Shown: positions 27,214 through 37,138, counted from the stretch's first letter. The stretch is DNA of 64,000 nucleotides from Nitrogeniibacter aestuarii (GCF_017309585.1 NZ_CP071321.1:1302001-1366000); one strand, 5' to 3'. Program-made: numbers and translations. Notes: generated by a model from the sequence alone, not told the origin.

Positions 27214-29961
27214 TCAACCGCTGTTTCTGAGTCCTGCGGCGATGCCGTTGATGGCGATGTGGATGCCGCGTCGGATGCGTTCGTCCTCGGCACCATTCCG
27301 ATGTCGCCGCAACAGTTCCACCTGCACATGGTTGAGCGGGTCCAGGTAAGGGAAGCGGTTGTGGATCGAGCGGCGCAGCAGCGGGTTGCCCGCGAGCAAC
27401 TCCTCCTGTCCGGTGATGTCCAGCAAGGCCTTCAGTGTGTGAGCGTGTTCCTCGCAGATGCGCGGGAAGATGGCCGCACGCAAGGCTTCGTCTTTCACCA
27501 GGCGCGAGTAGCGGCTGGCGATCCCCAGATCGCTCTTGGAGAGCACCATGTCCATATTGGACAGGGTGGTGGCGAAGAACGACCACCCCTGGGCCATCTC
27601 CTGCAGCAGGGCGAGCCCGTCGTCAGGGCGCTCTGCCAGGAACGCTTCGACGGCCGAACCGAAGCCGTACCAGCCCGGTAGCATGAGACGACACTGTGCC
27701 CAGCTGAACACCCAGGGAATGGCGCGCAGATCTTCGATCGCCGTACTCTTCTTGCGCGATGCCGGGCGCGAGCCGATGTTGAGATCGGCGATCTCGGTGA
27801 TGACCGTCGATTCCCAGAAATAGTTTTCGAAGCCCGGCGTCTCGTACACCAGAGACCGATAGGCAGCGAACGCCAGGTCCGAGAGACGCTGCATGGCTTC
27901 CATGTATTCCGGTCGGGGCGCCGGCGCAGCGTCCTTGTCGAGGCTGGCCTGCAGTGTCGCCGCCACCAGCACCTCCAGATTGCGCCGGCCCACCTCCGGG
28001 TTGCCATACTTGGCGCCGATGACTTCACCCTGTTCGGTGAGGCGGATCTGCCCCTGGACGGCGCCCCCGGGCTGCGCCAGGATGGCCTCGTAGCTCGGCC
28101 CGCCCCCGCGACCGACAGAGCCGCCGCGACCATGGAACAGGCGCAGGCGGATGCCATGCCGCGCAAACACCTCGACCAGCTCGACTTCGGCCTTGTACAG
28201 CTCCCAGCCCGAGGTGAGGAAGCCCCCGTCCTTGTTGCTGTCCGAATAGCCCAGCATGACTTCCTGGGCCATGTCTCGAGAGCCGAGCAGCGCCATGTAG
28301 GCGGGTAGAGAGAACAGCCGGTCCATGGCCCGGCCGGCGGCCTGCAGGTCCCCGATGGTTTCGAACAGGGGAATCACGTTCATCGCCAGCGATGGCGCAC
28401 GTGGGTCGAGCAGGCCCGCTTCCTTGAGGAGCAGCGCCACCTCGAGCATGTCGGAGACGCCATCCGTCTTGGAGATGATGTAGTTGGGCAGGGCGGCGGG
28501 GCCGAAACGCTCGTGCGCCCGCCGGGCGGCGAACAGAATGGCCAGTTCCTTCTGTGTTTCCTCGCCGTAGGCCACGTGGGGCGAGTAGAGCGGCCGAGGG
28601 GTCACGATCTCTTTCAGGAGCTGGTCAATCCGGGCATCTTCATCCATCGACAGATAGTCGATTGACGGGTCCGCGACCTGAAGCAACTCGGCCACCATGC
28701 GTTCATGCACGTCGGAATTCTGGCGCAGGTCGATGGGCGCCAGATGGAAGCCGAAGACCTTCACGGCGCGACGCAGCTGCCGCAGGCGTCCGCGGGCGAG
28801 TGCGGCGGAACCATTGTTCTCCAGCGAGGCATGGATGATGTCCAGGTCGGCTTCCAGTGCTGCGGCATTGGCGTACGGCTCGGCGCGACTGGCGGCCGGA
28901 CGGGATGGCTGTGTGCCGAGCAGTGCCTCGTAGCTTGTGGCGAGGCGGCCATAGATGCCGGCCAGGGCGCGTCGGTAGGGTTCGTCCGCCCGATGCAGCG
29001 AGTGGTCACCGGATGCGTCGGCGAGGGCGTGCAACGCGTCCGAGGAGGACACCAGCCGGTCGGCCAGGGAGAGTTGCGACGATAGCGTCCAGATCTCGTC
29101 GAGGTAGAAATCAAGGGCAGTCCGCGACTGCATCGAGAGGGCCTTTTCGAGCACCTCGGCCGTCACGAAGGGGTTGCCATCCCGGTCGCCGCCGATCCAG
29201 CTGCCGATGCGCAGGAAGGCGGGCAGCTCGTTGGTGGCGGTCGGGACGTCGTGCGCCTGAAGCGTGTCCTCCACCTTGGCGTACAGGCGCGGGACCTCGC
29301 GCAGGAAAGTGGTTTCGTAGTAGGACAGGCCGTTGGCGACCTCGTCGATGACTGAAAGCTTGGCGGTGCGCAGCATGCGTGTCTGCCACAGCGTCAGCAC
29401 GGCCCGGCGCAGCGCCGCGTCGTTTTCTTCAGTCTCTTCAGGCGTGAGCGCCATGCGGTCGCGCTCGTCGAGCAGGCGGGCGATGGCGTTCTGACAGTTG
29501 AGGATGCTCTTGCGCTGGACTTCGGTCGGGTGTGCCGTCAAGACCGGGCTGACCATGGCGGTACCGAAAAAGTCCTGAAGGTCGCGGGCGTCGGCACCAT
29601 TGTCGAATGCGTGATCGATGGCATGGGCAAGGCTGCCTGCGCGCGGGGCTGACCCCTTGATCAAGTGTGCCCGTGTGCGCCGGATGTGATGCTGGTCCTC
29701 GGCGATATTGGCCAGATGGGAAAAATAACTGAAGGCACGAACCACATCGATGGTCTGGTCGCGGGACAGGGCGTCCAGGGTGGTCTCGAGGGCCTTGCGC
29801 GCCTCGGTATCGTCGTCCCGATGAAAGCGCACCGACAGCTGCCGGATGCGCTCGACCAGATCGAAGGCGGATTCGCCGCGCTGATCACGTACCGTGTCGC
29901 CCAGCAAGCGGCCCAGCAGGCGAATGTCTTCCCGTAGCGGGAGGTCCTTGTCCTGATTCAT
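27214..29961 (-). CDS. ppc: Phosphoenolpyruvate carboxylase
   Basis: This encodes 915 residues, normal size. It makes oxaloacetate from PEP and bicarbonate to refill the TCA cycle. Visible are the catalytic-His region LTAHPTEVQRKSIL (~150), GGDRDGNPFVTAEVL (~257), the glycine loop FHGRGGSVGRGGGPSYEAIL (~610) and the C-terminal RNTG-equivalent ending IAAGLRNSG. The ATG at 29961 is chosen over an upstream TTG at 29973. The thioredoxin-like gene lies upstream on the same strand. Confidence 0.97.
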   Translation of the reverse strand: MNQDKDLPLREDIRLLGRLLGDTVRDQRGESAFDLVERIRQLSVRFHRDDDTEARKALETTLDALSRDQTIDVVRAFSYFSHLANIAEDQHHIRRTRAHLIKGSAPRAGSLAHAIDHAFDNGADARDLQDFFGTAMVSPVLTAHPTEVQRKSILNCQNAIARLLDERDRMALTPEETEENDAALRRAVLTLWQTRMLRTAKLSVIDEVANGLSYYETTFLREVPRLYAKVEDTLQAHDVPTATNELPAFLRIGSWIGGDRDGNPFVTAEVLEKALSMQSRTALDFYLDEIWTLSSQLSLADRLVSSSDALHALADASGDHSLHRADEPYRRALAGIYGRLATSYEALLGTQPSRPAASRAEPYANAAALEADLDIIHASLENNGSAALARGRLRQLRRAVKVFGFHLAPIDLRQNSDVHERMVAELLQVADPSIDYLSMDEDARIDQLLKEIVTPRPLYSPHVAYGEETQKELAILFAARRAHERFGPAALPNYIISKTDGVSDMLEVALLLKEAGLLDPRAPSLAMNVIPLFETIGDLQAAGRAMDRLFSLPAYMALLGSRDMAQEVMLGYSDSNKDGGFLTSGWELYKAEVELVEVFARHGIRLRLFHGRGGSVGRGGGPSYEAILAQPGGAVQGQIRLTEQGEVIGAKYGNPEVGRRNLEVLVAATLQASLDKDAAPAPRPEYMEAMQRLSDLAFAAYRSLVYETPGFENYFWESTVITEIADLNIGSRPASRKKSTAIEDLRAIPWVFSWAQCRLMLPGWYGFGSAVEAFLAERPDDGLALLQEMAQGWSFFATTLSNMDMVLSKSDLGIASRYSRLVKDEALRAAIFPRICEEHAHTLKALLDITGQEELLAGNPLLRRSIHNRFPYLDPLNHVQVELLRRHRNGAEDERIRRGIHIAINGIAAGLRNSG

Positions 29962-30017
29962 GGTGTGGTCCAAAAGTAGTCAATCATTCTGTCGCGTCTG
30001 GACCAGACCGCGCCGCC

Positions 30018-30545
30018 CTAGTGGGCGACGAGCTTTTCGCGTGCCACCTCGATGGCCTGCTCCAGGTATTGTCCGTAAAAGTCCGGCAGGGTGACGCCCA
30101 CGATGGGTTCGGCCAGGGCGGTGCCATCCGGTCCGAACACCATCACGGTGGGTGTGACGAACACGCCGACCGCCTTCGCGAAGCTGCGGTGGCTTTGCGC
30201 CGTGCCGTCGAAACCGATCAGCGCATCATCCGAGTCCAGATCAATCTGCCGGTACAGCGCGCGATCCTGCCAGGGCGGTCGCGAAGCCATGGGCCCAATG
30301 TAATGCACCCGGGCCTTTTCGCAATAGCTGCATCCGGCCTGACTGAAGAGCACGAGCATGGGCATTTTCTGGCCCCGCATCAGTGCTGCCTCCTGCCGCA
30401 AATCGGTCGGCCGGGTCAAGCCCTCTTGAGCAAAAAGCGCGCCCGGTACCCATGCTAGAATCGCCGCCAGCACAGGCGCTATCAGTGCGAACCCTGATGT
30501 TGCGCTGCGATATCCGTTCGGAATGCGTTTAAATGGGTGTCGCAT
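30018..30545 (-). CDS. Exported thioredoxin-fold protein (SoxW/DsbA-like)
   Basis: This encodes 175 residues. The start at 30545 gives MRHPFKRIPNGYR and a signal sequence (FALIAPVLAAILAWVPGALFA). The thioredoxin fold has a CSYC active site (LFSQAGCSYCEKARVHY, ~70) and the cis-Pro loop GVFVTPTVMVF (~128). Probably a periplasmic disulphide reductase or carrier. It is divergent from hemC with only 28 bases between start codons, so the two promoters overlap the opposite gene. A reading from 30677 would cover hemC and is not used. Confidence 0.85.
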   Translation of the reverse strand: MRHPFKRIPNGYRSATSGFALIAPVLAAILAWVPGALFAQEGLTRPTDLRQEAALMRGQKMPMLVLFSQAGCSYCEKARVHYIGPMASRPPWQDRALYRQIDLDSDDALIGFDGTAQSHRSFAKAVGVFVTPTVMVFGPDGTALAEPIVGVTLPDFYGQYLEQAIEVAREKLVAH

Positions 30546-30573
30546 TGCCCCCGTCCTTCCTCTGTCTGATGAG

Positions 30574-31527
30574 ATGACCAACGTGAGCCAGTCCCAAACC
30601 AACGTGAATCCGCCTGAAAGGCTCGTGATTGCCACCCGTGAAAGCCGCCTTGCCCTGTGGCAGGCCGAGCATGTCAAGGCGCGGCTCGAGGCATTGTATC
30701 CCGGCTGTCAGGTAGACCTGTTGGGTATGACGACCCGTGGCGATCAGATTCTCGATCGGCCGCTGGCCAAGGTGGGTGGCAAGGGGCTTTTCGTTAAAGA
30801 ACTCGAAACGGCACTGCTTGACCGGCGTGCCGACATCGCCGTGCATTCGATGAAGGATGTCCCGATGGACATGACCGACCCGTTTGCATTGGTGACCATC
30901 TCGGCGCGCGAAGTGCCGCTGGATGCTTTCGTCTCGAACAAGTACGACAGCCTCGACGACATGCCGCCGGGCGCCGTGGTCGGCACCTCCAGCCTGCGTC
31001 GGGAGTCGCAATTGCATGCCAATTATCCGATGCTGGCGGTCACCAGTCTGCGCGGCAACCTCGACACCCGGTTGCGCAAGCTCGATGAGGGGCAGTACGA
31101 CGCGATCATCCTCGCCGCAGCCGGTCTGACCCGGCTGGGCTTGGCGGAGCGTATTCGCGGCGTGCTGCCATCCGAAGTGTCGCTGCCGGCGGCCGGGCAG
31201 GGGGCGTTGGGCATTGAAGCCCTGTCCGATCGCCCCGAAGTGGCCGCCTGGATGGCGCCGTTGAACGACCGGGTGACGTCGGCCTGCGTGCGTGCCGAGC
31301 GCGCCGTGGCCAAGGCACTCGCCGGCAGCTGTGAAGTGCCCCTGGGCGCATTTGCGGTTGAAGAAAACGGTGGCCTGTGGCTGCGCGGCTTCGTTGCGCG
31401 ACCGGATGGCAGCCAGATTGTCCGGGCCGAGCGACGTGGTTCGCTCGATGAAGCCGAGGCCCTGGGCCAAGCACTTGCCGACGAGCTGCGCGCGGGCGGT
31501 GCAGCCAAGATCCTCGCCGAACTCTGA
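30574..31527 (+). CDS. hemC: Hydroxymethylbilane synthase (porphobilinogen deaminase)
   Basis: This 317-residue enzyme condenses four porphobilinogens into hydroxymethylbilane. Features: IATRESRLALWQAEHVKARLE (~20), the substrate loop GKGLFVKELETALLDRRADIAVHSMKD split (~70-96), and the cofactor-binding cysteine in LAGSCEVPLGAF (~250). The start ATG at 30574 is chosen; a GTG at 30583 is also possible. First gene of hemC-hemD-hemX-hemY. Confidence 0.96.
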   Translation: MTNVSQSQTNVNPPERLVIATRESRLALWQAEHVKARLEALYPGCQVDLLGMTTRGDQILDRPLAKVGGKGLFVKELETALLDRRADIAVHSMKDVPMDMTDPFALVTISAREVPLDAFVSNKYDSLDDMPPGAVVGTSSLRRESQLHANYPMLAVTSLRGNLDTRLRKLDEGQYDAIILAAAGLTRLGLAERIRGVLPSEVSLPAAGQGALGIEALSDRPEVAAWMAPLNDRVTSACVRAERAVAKALAGSCEVPLGAFAVEENGGLWLRGFVARPDGSQIVRAERRGSLDEAEALGQALADELRAGGAAKILAEL

Positions 31528-31531
31528 TCAC

Positions 31532-32314
31532 ATGAATGGGGCGTCGCCCCTGGCGGGGCGCTGCATCATCGTGACGCGCCCGCCGCGTCAGGCCGAAGGG
31601 CTGGCCGCTGCCATCGAGGCACGCGGAGGCGCGGCCGAGTGCATTCCTGTCATGGTGGTCGAGGCGGCGCCCATGGATGCTGTGCTCGCCGGTGTCATCG
31701 AGCGGCTCGACGATTTCTCACTGGCTTTTTTCGTCAGCGCGAACGCGGTCACATACGGCCTCGCGGCCGTTCAACAGCGGCGCTCATGGCCACATACCCT
31801 CAAAGTGGCTACGGTCGGGCCCGGGAGCGAGCGCGCCTTGCACAAGGCCGGCTTCGACCGGGTCATTGCGCCGGACAGCGGATTCGATAGTGAATCCGTA
31901 CTCGCCCTGCCGGAATTCGCTGCCGAAGCGGTGAAGGGCAAGGGGGTCGTCATTTTTCGTGGCAACGGTGGCCGTGATCTTCTGGGTGATACACTCATGA
32001 AACGCGGAGCGAGCGTGGCCTATGCCGCGTGCTACCAGCGCCAGGTCCCCCAGGTCGGGGCTGAGCGGCTGCTGGCCTTGGCCGATTCGGCCGATGCCAT
32101 CGTACTGACCAGCAGTGAGGGTGTTGGTAATGTGGCAGCCATGCTGGGCGAGGCGGTATCCCGCCTTCATGTCGTTCCCGTGATCTGCTCTCACCCGCGA
32201 ATCGCTGCGCGGGCGCGAGCGGCCGGATTCCGGACCGTGGTGGAAACCATGCCAGGGGACAACGGCCTGATCGAAGGCATGGAAAATTTTTTCAGGGTTG
32301 AATCGAAGCGATGA
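31532..32314 (+). CDS. hemD: Uroporphyrinogen-III synthase
   Basis: This encodes 260 residues, with the low sequence conservation typical of the family. The two-domain pattern is seen in GRCIIVTRPPRQAEGLAAAIE (start), FFVSANAVTYGL (~66), KVATVGPGSERAL (~88), VVIFRGNGGRDLLGDTL (~132) and IVLTSSEGVGNVA (~190). It closes hydroxymethylbilane to uroporphyrinogen III. It starts 4 bases after the hemC stop and overlaps hemX by 4 bases (ATGA). Confidence 0.93.
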   Translation: MNGASPLAGRCIIVTRPPRQAEGLAAAIEARGGAAECIPVMVVEAAPMDAVLAGVIERLDDFSLAFFVSANAVTYGLAAVQQRRSWPHTLKVATVGPGSERALHKAGFDRVIAPDSGFDSESVLALPEFAAEAVKGKGVVIFRGNGGRDLLGDTLMKRGASVAYAACYQRQVPQVGAERLLALADSADAIVLTSSEGVGNVAAMLGEAVSRLHVVPVICSHPRIAARARAAGFRTVVETMPGDNGLIEGMENFFRVESKR

Positions 32315-33657
32315 GCGAAGAAAACAAGAAAGCCGATACAGACGAAGCGAAAGTGCAAGACGCGGATGTGGTCGGCACCGAGTCGTCCGGCGGGACTGAA
32401 TCGACTGCCCGGCCGGCGAGCGACGCGCCTTCCTTGGCGCGCAGTGATGCATCGGAGCCGCCAAGGAAGAGCAAGCTCGTGCCCACCCTGCTTGTCTTGT
32501 GCTTGCTGGGCATCGGGTTCCTGGGCTGGCAGTGGTGGCAGTTGCGCTCGCAACTGACCAATGCCCAGACTCTGGTCACCGAGCGACTCGGCCAGAGCGA
32601 CGACGTGGCACGCGAAGCGCGCGCTGGTGTGCGCACCGTGCAGGACACGATCACTTCGTTGCAAGGCAAGGTGGGCCTGCTCGAAGCCAAGATGGAAGAG
32701 TCCCAAGGGCAGGCCGCTGCGCTCGAAGACCTCTATCAGGAATTCTCACGTACCCGTGACGAACGCATGATGGCCGAGATCGAACAGGCCGTGACCATTG
32801 CCAGCCAGCAACTGCAGTTGGCCGGCAACGTCGAGGCGGCACTGATTGCGCTGCAGGGGGCGGAGGCCCGCCTGGCAACCACGACTCAGGGCCGGCTTGG
32901 CCCGCTGCGGCGAGCACTGGCGCGGGATGTGGAAGACCTTCGCGCCGCGCCGCGTGTCGATGTGACCGGTATCACCCTTAAGCTGGAGCATCTGCTCGAA
33001 GCGGCCGACACCTTGCCGCTGACATTTGCAGACCAGGCTGAAGCCAACCCTGAACCCGAGACCACCCCGAAGGGTCCGTTCCTCGATGACCCTTGGGCTT
33101 ATGCCAAAGCCTTGGCGCAAGATGTGTGGGCGGAAATTCGCGCCATGGTTCGGGTCGAGCGACTCGATGCCCAGGCCGATCCCGTTTTGCTGTCGCCCTC
33201 CCAGAGCACCTACCTGCGTGAAAATCTCAAGGTCCGCCTGCTGACAGCACGACTGGCGCTGCTGGGTCGCGATCCACGTACTTACGAAGCCGACGTGTCG
33301 CGGGCTGCTGGCTGGGTGGGCAAGTATTTCGATCTGAGCAAGCCTGAGGTCAAGGCGGCGCTCGACACCCTGAACGAGCTGAAGACGATCCAGATCGCGC
33401 CGGAGCAGCCGATGCTCACCGAAACGATGGCTGTGTTGCAGAACATGCAGGGGCGTCCGCCGATTGCGCCGGTGGTGCCGGTCAAGCCGGAACCTGCCAA
33501 ACCAGCGACCGCAGCGCCTGCCGCCAGTACGCCAGCCACCCCTGCAGAGGCCTCCGAAGCGCCTGCCGCCGAGGCAGCCAGCGAAGCGCCGGCGGAACAG
33601 GCACCGGCCCCGGTCGAAGAAGCCCCGGCTGCGGCCACGGGCGAAAAGACGGAGTAA
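32311..33657 (+). CDS. hemX: HemX-family membrane protein (haem operon)
   Basis: This encodes 448 residues: a charged acidic N-terminal tail, one TM (LVPTLLVLCLLGIGFLGWQW, ~53-72), a periplasmic coiled-coil and helical domain (~75-380), and a low-complexity Ala/Pro/Glu tail (~395-448). Such proteins are labelled uroporphyrinogen-III C-methyltransferase, but the methyltransferase signatures are absent. A role as a haem-pathway scaffold is inferred. It overlaps hemD (ATGA) and precedes hemY by 6 bases. Confidence 0.9.
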   Translation: MSEENKKADTDEAKVQDADVVGTESSGGTESTARPASDAPSLARSDASEPPRKSKLVPTLLVLCLLGIGFLGWQWWQLRSQLTNAQTLVTERLGQSDDVAREARAGVRTVQDTITSLQGKVGLLEAKMEESQGQAAALEDLYQEFSRTRDERMMAEIEQAVTIASQQLQLAGNVEAALIALQGAEARLATTTQGRLGPLRRALARDVEDLRAAPRVDVTGITLKLEHLLEAADTLPLTFADQAEANPEPETTPKGPFLDDPWAYAKALAQDVWAEIRAMVRVERLDAQADPVLLSPSQSTYLRENLKVRLLTARLALLGRDPRTYEADVSRAAGWVGKYFDLSKPEVKAALDTLNELKTIQIAPEQPMLTETMAVLQNMQGRPPIAPVVPVKPEPAKPATAAPAASTPATPAEASEAPAAEAASEAPAEQAPAPVEEAPAAATGEKTE

Positions 33658-33663
33658 GCCGAC

Positions 33664-34884
33664 ATGCGTGGATTGCTCTGGTTGATTGCCCTGTTCGCGC
33701 TGGCCGTCGGCGTTGCCATGCTGGCCACGGTCAACGACGGTTATGCCCTGCTTGTGTTGCCCCCGTACCGGGCGCAGGTGTCCCTGAATTTCCTCGTGTT
33801 GTCCATTCTCGGCACGGTATTGCTGGTGTACTTCCTTATTGGTGTCGTCAGCCGGGCGGTGCGTCTGCCGGCCAAAGTGGTGGCGTACCGTGACCGCCGT
33901 CGCCGCGAGCGCGCTGCCGACTCGCTGCGTGATGCGGTGCGTCTGCAGCTCGAAGGCCGCTACTCCCAGGCCTTGAAGATGGCCAAGAAGTCCTGGGGTG
34001 CGGGTGATCAGAGTGGCGTGTCCGCACTGGTGGCGGCGCGTGCTGCCCATGCCTTGCGCGATGAGACCCGCTACCGTGAGTGGATCGGCCACGCTGCCGA
34101 GCATGACGACAAGATCCAGACCGCCCGCCTGATGACCGAAGCAGAGATGGCGGTCGATGGTCGTCGCTTCGACGAGGCGGCCGAGCGGATCGAAGCCATG
34201 AAAGAGCACGACAGCCGTCCGGTGGCCACGCTGCAGCTGGCGCTCAAGGTGGCTCAGGCGAAGCAGGACTGGAAGGCCGTCGTCAAGATTGTCCGTCAAC
34301 TTCGCAAGCACCACTTGCTGAGCGACGAACAGGCGGCACCCATGGTGCGCCGTGCACATCTGGCCACCATGAAGGCACTGGATGGACAGGGCGACGCGCT
34401 GGTTGAGTACTGGAATGCCATTCCCGCCGATGAGCAGAAAGATCGCATCCTGATTGAAAAGGTCGTGCCGCTGATGGTGTCCAACGGTCAGGGCGCGACG
34501 GTACGTCGCGTGCTCGAGAAACAGCTCGACGTGGAGTGGGAGACTGAGCTTGCCCGTCTGTACGGACAGTGTGGCGAGGAAGATCCGGTTGCCAGCCTTG
34601 CGCGGGCCGAGAAATGGCTGCAAGCTCACCCCAAGGATGCGGGTTTGCTGTACTCGCTGGGCCGGCTTTGCATGGCTGCCGAGCTGTGGGGAAAGGCCGA
34701 AAGCTACTTGCATGCCTCGGTGACGGCGACACCTGCGATCGAGGCGCATCTGAGCCTGGCGCAACTATCCGAGAAGCTCGAGCGTCCGCAAGAGGCACAG
34801 AATCACTACCGTCGGGCGGCCCAGCTCACCCATGCCACGGCGAGCGTGCCCGCCTTGCCACCCGCTGAAAACGAGGCTGCATAG
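33664..34884 (+). CDS. hemY: HemY-family TPR membrane protein (haem operon)
   Basis: This encodes 406 residues with two N-terminal TMs (~3-22 and ~40-62: FLVLSILGTVLLVYFLIGVV), then TPR-like helical repeats to the end. This is the gammaproteobacterial/betaproteobacterial HemY, not the oxygen-dependent protoporphyrinogen oxidase of the same name. It is thought to coordinate late haem enzymes. Last gene of the operon; a bidirectional terminator lies 16 bases downstream. Confidence 0.92.
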   Translation: MRGLLWLIALFALAVGVAMLATVNDGYALLVLPPYRAQVSLNFLVLSILGTVLLVYFLIGVVSRAVRLPAKVVAYRDRRRRERAADSLRDAVRLQLEGRYSQALKMAKKSWGAGDQSGVSALVAARAAHALRDETRYREWIGHAAEHDDKIQTARLMTEAEMAVDGRRFDEAAERIEAMKEHDSRPVATLQLALKVAQAKQDWKAVVKIVRQLRKHHLLSDEQAAPMVRRAHLATMKALDGQGDALVEYWNAIPADEQKDRILIEKVVPLMVSNGQGATVRRVLEKQLDVEWETELARLYGQCGEEDPVASLARAEKWLQAHPKDAGLLYSLGRLCMAAELWGKAESYLHASVTATPAIEAHLSLAQLSEKLERPQEAQNHYRRAAQLTHATASVPALPPAENEAA

Positions 34885-34899
34885 AGAATCTGCACTCAT

Positions 34900-34930
34900 G
34901 AAAAAGCCCCGATGGATCGGGGCTTTTTTT
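34900..34930. terminator. Bidirectional terminator between hemY and hemF
   Basis: AAAAAGCCCCGA-TGGA-TCGGGGCTTTTT forms a GC-rich stem with A and T tracts on both sides. It serves hemY and the convergent minus-strand run ending in hemF. Confidence 0.92.
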
Positions 34931-34968
34931 GGTTCTGAGCGGCGCTGAGAGGGACCTGTAGACCGGGT

Positions 34969-35865
34969 TCAGACCCATTCGCGAATGGGCAGAAAGTCCT
35001 CGTAAAGTCTGGCCTCTGGCGTGCCGGCTTCCGGATGCCAGTCATACCGCCATGCCACTCTGGGTGGCATGGACATCAGAATGGATTCGGTCCGACCGCC
35101 CGACTGAAGGCCGAACAGCGTGCCCCGGTCGAAGACGAGGTTGAACTCGACATAACGACCGCGGCGATAGGCCTGGAAGTCACGCTCGCGTTCGCCATAG
35201 GCCATGTCGCGACGACGCTCCAGGATCGGCGCGTACGCTTCGACGAAGGCGTCGCCGACCGCCTGGGTGAGGGCGAAGCAACGATCAAAGCCGCCCTCGT
35301 TCAAATCATCGAAAAACACGCCACCGACGCCACGCGCCTCGTTGCGATGCTTGAGGTGGAAATAGCGATCACACCAGGCCTTGTAGTCGGCATGCACCGC
35401 GTCGCCGAAGGGGGCGAGCGCGTGCTTGCAGGTGCGGTGGAAGTGCATCACATCGTCTTCGAAGCCGTAATAGGGCGTCAGGTCCATGCCGCCGCCAAAC
35501 CACCACACCGGTTCGGCGTCGGGTTTGGTGGCGATGAAGAAGCGCACGTTCATGTGCGCGGTGGGGCAGTAGGGGTTGCGTGGGTGCATGACCAGCGAGA
35601 CCCCCATGGCTTCAAACGCGCGCCCGGCCAGTTCAGGTCGGCTGGCGGTGGCTGAGGCGGGAAGGCCCTGGCCCTTCACATGCGAGAAGTTCACGCCGCC
35701 GCGCTCGAAGAGGTTGCCTTCCTCCAGCACGCGGGTGATACCGCCGCCGCCTTGTTCGCGGGTCCAGCTGTCTTCGATGAATGGCTTGCCATCGAGCGCC
35801 TGCAGCCGGTCGATAATGCGGGTTTGCAGGCCCGTGAAATAGGCGTAGGTCTCGTCCGTGCGCAT
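34969..35865 (-). CDS. hemF: Oxygen-dependent coproporphyrinogen III oxidase
   Basis: This 298-residue enzyme decarboxylates coproporphyrinogen III to protoporphyrinogen IX using O2. Visible signatures: GGVNFSHVKGQGLP (~58), HPRNPYCPTAHMNVRFF (~98), WWFGGGMDLTPYYGFEDD (~122) and GRYVEFNLVFDRGTLFGLQSGGR split (~235). Four bases separate it from purD, so it is the last gene of the minus-strand run. The oxygen-independent enzyme is not in the window. Confidence 0.97.
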   Translation of the reverse strand: MRTDETYAYFTGLQTRIIDRLQALDGKPFIEDSWTREQGGGGITRVLEEGNLFERGGVNFSHVKGQGLPASATASRPELAGRAFEAMGVSLVMHPRNPYCPTAHMNVRFFIATKPDAEPVWWFGGGMDLTPYYGFEDDVMHFHRTCKHALAPFGDAVHADYKAWCDRYFHLKHRNEARGVGGVFFDDLNEGGFDRCFALTQAVGDAFVEAYAPILERRRDMAYGERERDFQAYRRGRYVEFNLVFDRGTLFGLQSGGRTESILMSMPPRVAWRYDWHPEAGTPEARLYEDFLPIREWV

Positions 35866-35869
35866 GGGC

Positions 35870-37138
35870 TTATCGCTTGACCGCGCGGTGGCCGATGTCG
35901 CGACGATACTGTTTGCCCGAAAACTGGATTCGGTCGGCGATATCGTAAGCGCGCGTCTGTGCCGTGCGCACGTTGTCCGACAGGGCGGTCACGCACAGCA
36001 CCCGTCCGCCGCTGGTGACCACCTGACCGTCCTTGAGTGCGGTGCCAGCGTGGAAGACGTGGGTGTCTTCGGATGCGTCCGGCAGGCCGGTGATCACGTC
36101 GCCCTTGCGGGGGTCAGCCGGGTAGCCCTCGGCGGCCAGCACCACGCCCAGCGCGATGCGGCGATCCCATTCGGCCTCGGCGGTGTCGAGGGTGCCCTTG
36201 ATGGCCGCGTCCACGAGATCGCTCAGGTCGGACTTGAGGCGCATCATGATCGGCTGGGTTTCCGGATCGCCCATGCGGCAGTTGAATTCCACCACGCGCG
36301 GGTTGCCGTCGGCGTCGATCATCAGGCCCGCGTACAGAAAGCCGGTATAGGGCGAGCCCTCGGCTGCCATGCCCGCCAGGGTCGGGTGGATGATTTCGCG
36401 CATGACCTTGGCGTGCACCTGAGGCGTGACCACCGGGGCGGGGGAGTAGGCACCCATGCCGCCGGTATTCGGGCCTTCGTCGTTGTCCTTGAGGCGCTTG
36501 TGGTCCTGGCTGGTGGCCAGGGCAAGGGCATTCTTGCCATCGGCCATGACGATGAAGCTGGCCTCTTCGCCTTCCATGAATTCTTCGATCACCACGCGTG
36601 CACCCGCCGAGCCCATGCCGGCGTCACGCAGCATCATGTCGATGGCTGCATGGGCCTCGTCGAGCGTCATCGCCACGACCACACCTTTGCCGGCCGCGAG
36701 GCCGTCCGCCTTGATGACGATGGGGGCGCCTTGCGAATCGATGTAGGCGTGCGCCTCGTCAGCGTCGGTGAAGGTGGCGTAGGCGGCGGTGGGGATCTTG
36801 TGACGTATCAGGAACTGCTTGCAGAAGTCCTTGGATGCTTCGAGTTGGGCCGCTTTCTGCGTCGGACCGAAGATCGGCAAGCCTGCGGCGCGGAAGGTGT
36901 CCACCACCCCGTCGGCCAGCGGGGCTTCCGGGCCGACCACGGTCATGGCCACATCGTTTTCCTTCACGAAGGTAACGAGTGCGTCCTTGTCCGTGATGGC
37001 AATGTTTTCGAGCAGGGGCTCATGGGCGGTCCCGGCGTTGCCCGGGGCCACATACACTTTGTTGACCTTAGGGGACTGGGCGAGGCGCCAGGCCAGAGCA
37101 TGTTCGCGACCGCCGCCGCCAATGACGAGTACTTTCAT
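35870..37138 (-). CDS. purD: Phosphoribosylamine-glycine ligase (GAR synthetase)
   Basis: This 422-residue ATP-grasp enzyme makes the second step of purine synthesis. Features: MKVLVIGGGGREHALAWRLA (start), IVIKADGLAAGKGVVVA (~140), GPNTGGMGAYSPAPVV (~217), and the metal-binding VVEFNCRMGDPETQPIM (~283). It is 32 bases downstream of purH. Confidence 0.97.
   Translation of the reverse strand: MKVLVIGGGGREHALAWRLAQSPKVNKVYVAPGNAGTAHEPLLENIAITDKDALVTFVKENDVAMTVVGPEAPLADGVVDTFRAAGLPIFGPTQKAAQLEASKDFCKQFLIRHKIPTAAYATFTDADEAHAYIDSQGAPIVIKADGLAAGKGVVVAMTLDEAHAAIDMMLRDAGMGSAGARVVIEEFMEGEEASFIVMADGKNALALATSQDHKRLKDNDEGPNTGGMGAYSPAPVVTPQVHAKVMREIIHPTLAGMAAEGSPYTGFLYAGLMIDADGNPRVVEFNCRMGDPETQPIMMRLKSDLSDLVDAAIKGTLDTAEAEWDRRIALGVVLAAEGYPADPRKGDVITGLPDASEDTHVFHAGTALKDGQVVTSGGRVLCVTALSDNVRTAQTRAYDIADRIQFSGKQYRRDIGHRAVKR

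Noticed and set aside
32746..34764. 672-codon antisense frame across hemX-hemY
   Set aside because: The real genes on the plus strand are clear; the antisense product is composition-driven with no domain.
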